Below are positions 63,777 through 64,000 of a stretch of 64,000 nucleotides of DNA, one piece after another. Position numbers and translations under genes: made by a program. The stretch covers positions 1 to 64,000 of the forward strand of contig JAHBXL010000015.1 in assembly GCA_019636495.1 (NCBI GenBank), read 5' to 3'. Below the pieces are notes generated by a model. It saw only the letters and a list, made by a program, of their open reading frames with translations. It was not told where the DNA came from and made no database searches. The DNA comes from Phycisphaeraceae bacterium. GTDB lineage: Bacteria > Planctomycetota > Phycisphaerae > Phycisphaerales > UBA1924. The number at the start of each line of letters is the position of its first letter. The stretch's first letter is position 1.

Positions 63777-64000
63777 CGCCTCGGTGCGCCCCCATGTTTC
63801 ACATCCGGCTTCGCGCTCGCGACTCTGCATGGAGAGTTTCTTGCGGCGGCGAGAAGTTCCCGGCCCCCACGGGCCCCACACCCGAGCTCGCGCTCGGGGC
63901 TCTCTCGGTGCGCCTCCGTGTCGAACACCCGAGTTTGCGCTCGGGGCTCTCTCGGTGCGCCTCCGTGTCGAACACCCGAGCTTGCGCTCGGGGCTCTCTC
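63777..64000. repeat. 47-bp tandem repeat running off the right edge
   Basis: ACACCCGAG recurs at 63878, 63925 and 63972, exactly 47 bases apart. Each unit contains CCCGAG-loop-GCTCGGG, a 6-7-bp hairpin with a short TTGC-type loop, then GGCTCTCTCGGTGCGCC. A diverged copy lies near 63777-63829. No coding frame is evident and the array continues past the window. Confidence 0.8.

Noticed and set aside
63777..64000. CRISPR array at the right edge
   Set aside because: Units are almost identical with no unique spacers and no cas genes are present; it is a tandem repeat.

Overview
The window looks like chromosomal DNA of a GC-rich planctomycete, most likely class Phycisphaerae. The pointers are an exported protein ending in a GC-type dockerin-like tail (VPDIFAFL and AFLSAWFAGC), three orphan prepilin-like proteins with a GFTLIE-type leader, a LEPR-like N-terminus on a giant secreted protein, an ECF sigma factor beside a Ser/Thr kinase, and outer-membrane assembly genes (LptE, BamD, LptF/G). 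No rRNA, tRNA, IS element, prophage or CRISPR was seen. About 44 protein genes are supported. Identification rests on motifs read by eye; no database search was run.

Layout. 1-3504 (minus) is a giant secreted beta-rich protein running off the left edge. 4264-10369 (plus) is an export cluster: a Cys-rich secreted peptide, a MacA-like adaptor, an ABC ATPase, two FtsX-type permeases and a secreted two-module Cys protein. 10391-13956 (minus) is an ECF sigma factor followed by a kinase whose N-terminus carries an anti-sigma-like zinc motif. 14021-17966 (minus) holds ftsH, lptE and bamD. 18107-24635 (plus) holds a LysR regulator, a small membrane protein, acnA, a small basic protein, pyrD and a serine hydrolase. 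24670-28773 (minus) is smc. 29385-34613 (plus) holds a Cys-rich beta-helix protein, a WGENxGW-repeat dockerin protein, and a sugar isomerase/oxidoreductase pair. 34599-36812 (minus) holds a lipoprotein and a PLP decarboxylase. 37188-45835 is housekeeping: DJ-1, a pseudopilin, an M32 carboxypeptidase, a YeiH-like transporter, a kinase-fold protein, rsmA, a thioredoxin-fold protein without CxxC, and trpC. 45970-52310 holds a CPBP protease, a LEA-type lipoprotein, PAP2, a GT39-type transferase, an LptF/G permease and lysA. 52555-63472 holds pseudopilins, asnS, a HAD phosphatase, ppdK, pabB, a Nudix hydrolase and a HAF-like repeat protein. The right edge is a block of palindromic and tandem repeats.

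Two genome-level patterns stand out. First, palindromic repeat elements sit in frame inside conserved enzymes (asnS, the PLP decarboxylase, pabB, the Nudix gene), each adding a loop to the protein; one family has a second copy in intergenic DNA and another shows compensatory stem changes. Second, at least a dozen genes have a TAnnnT hexamer 5-9 bases before the start codon and no Shine-Dalgarno, suggesting many leaderless transcripts, whereas genes inside operons use clear AGGAGG-like sites or ATGA overlaps.
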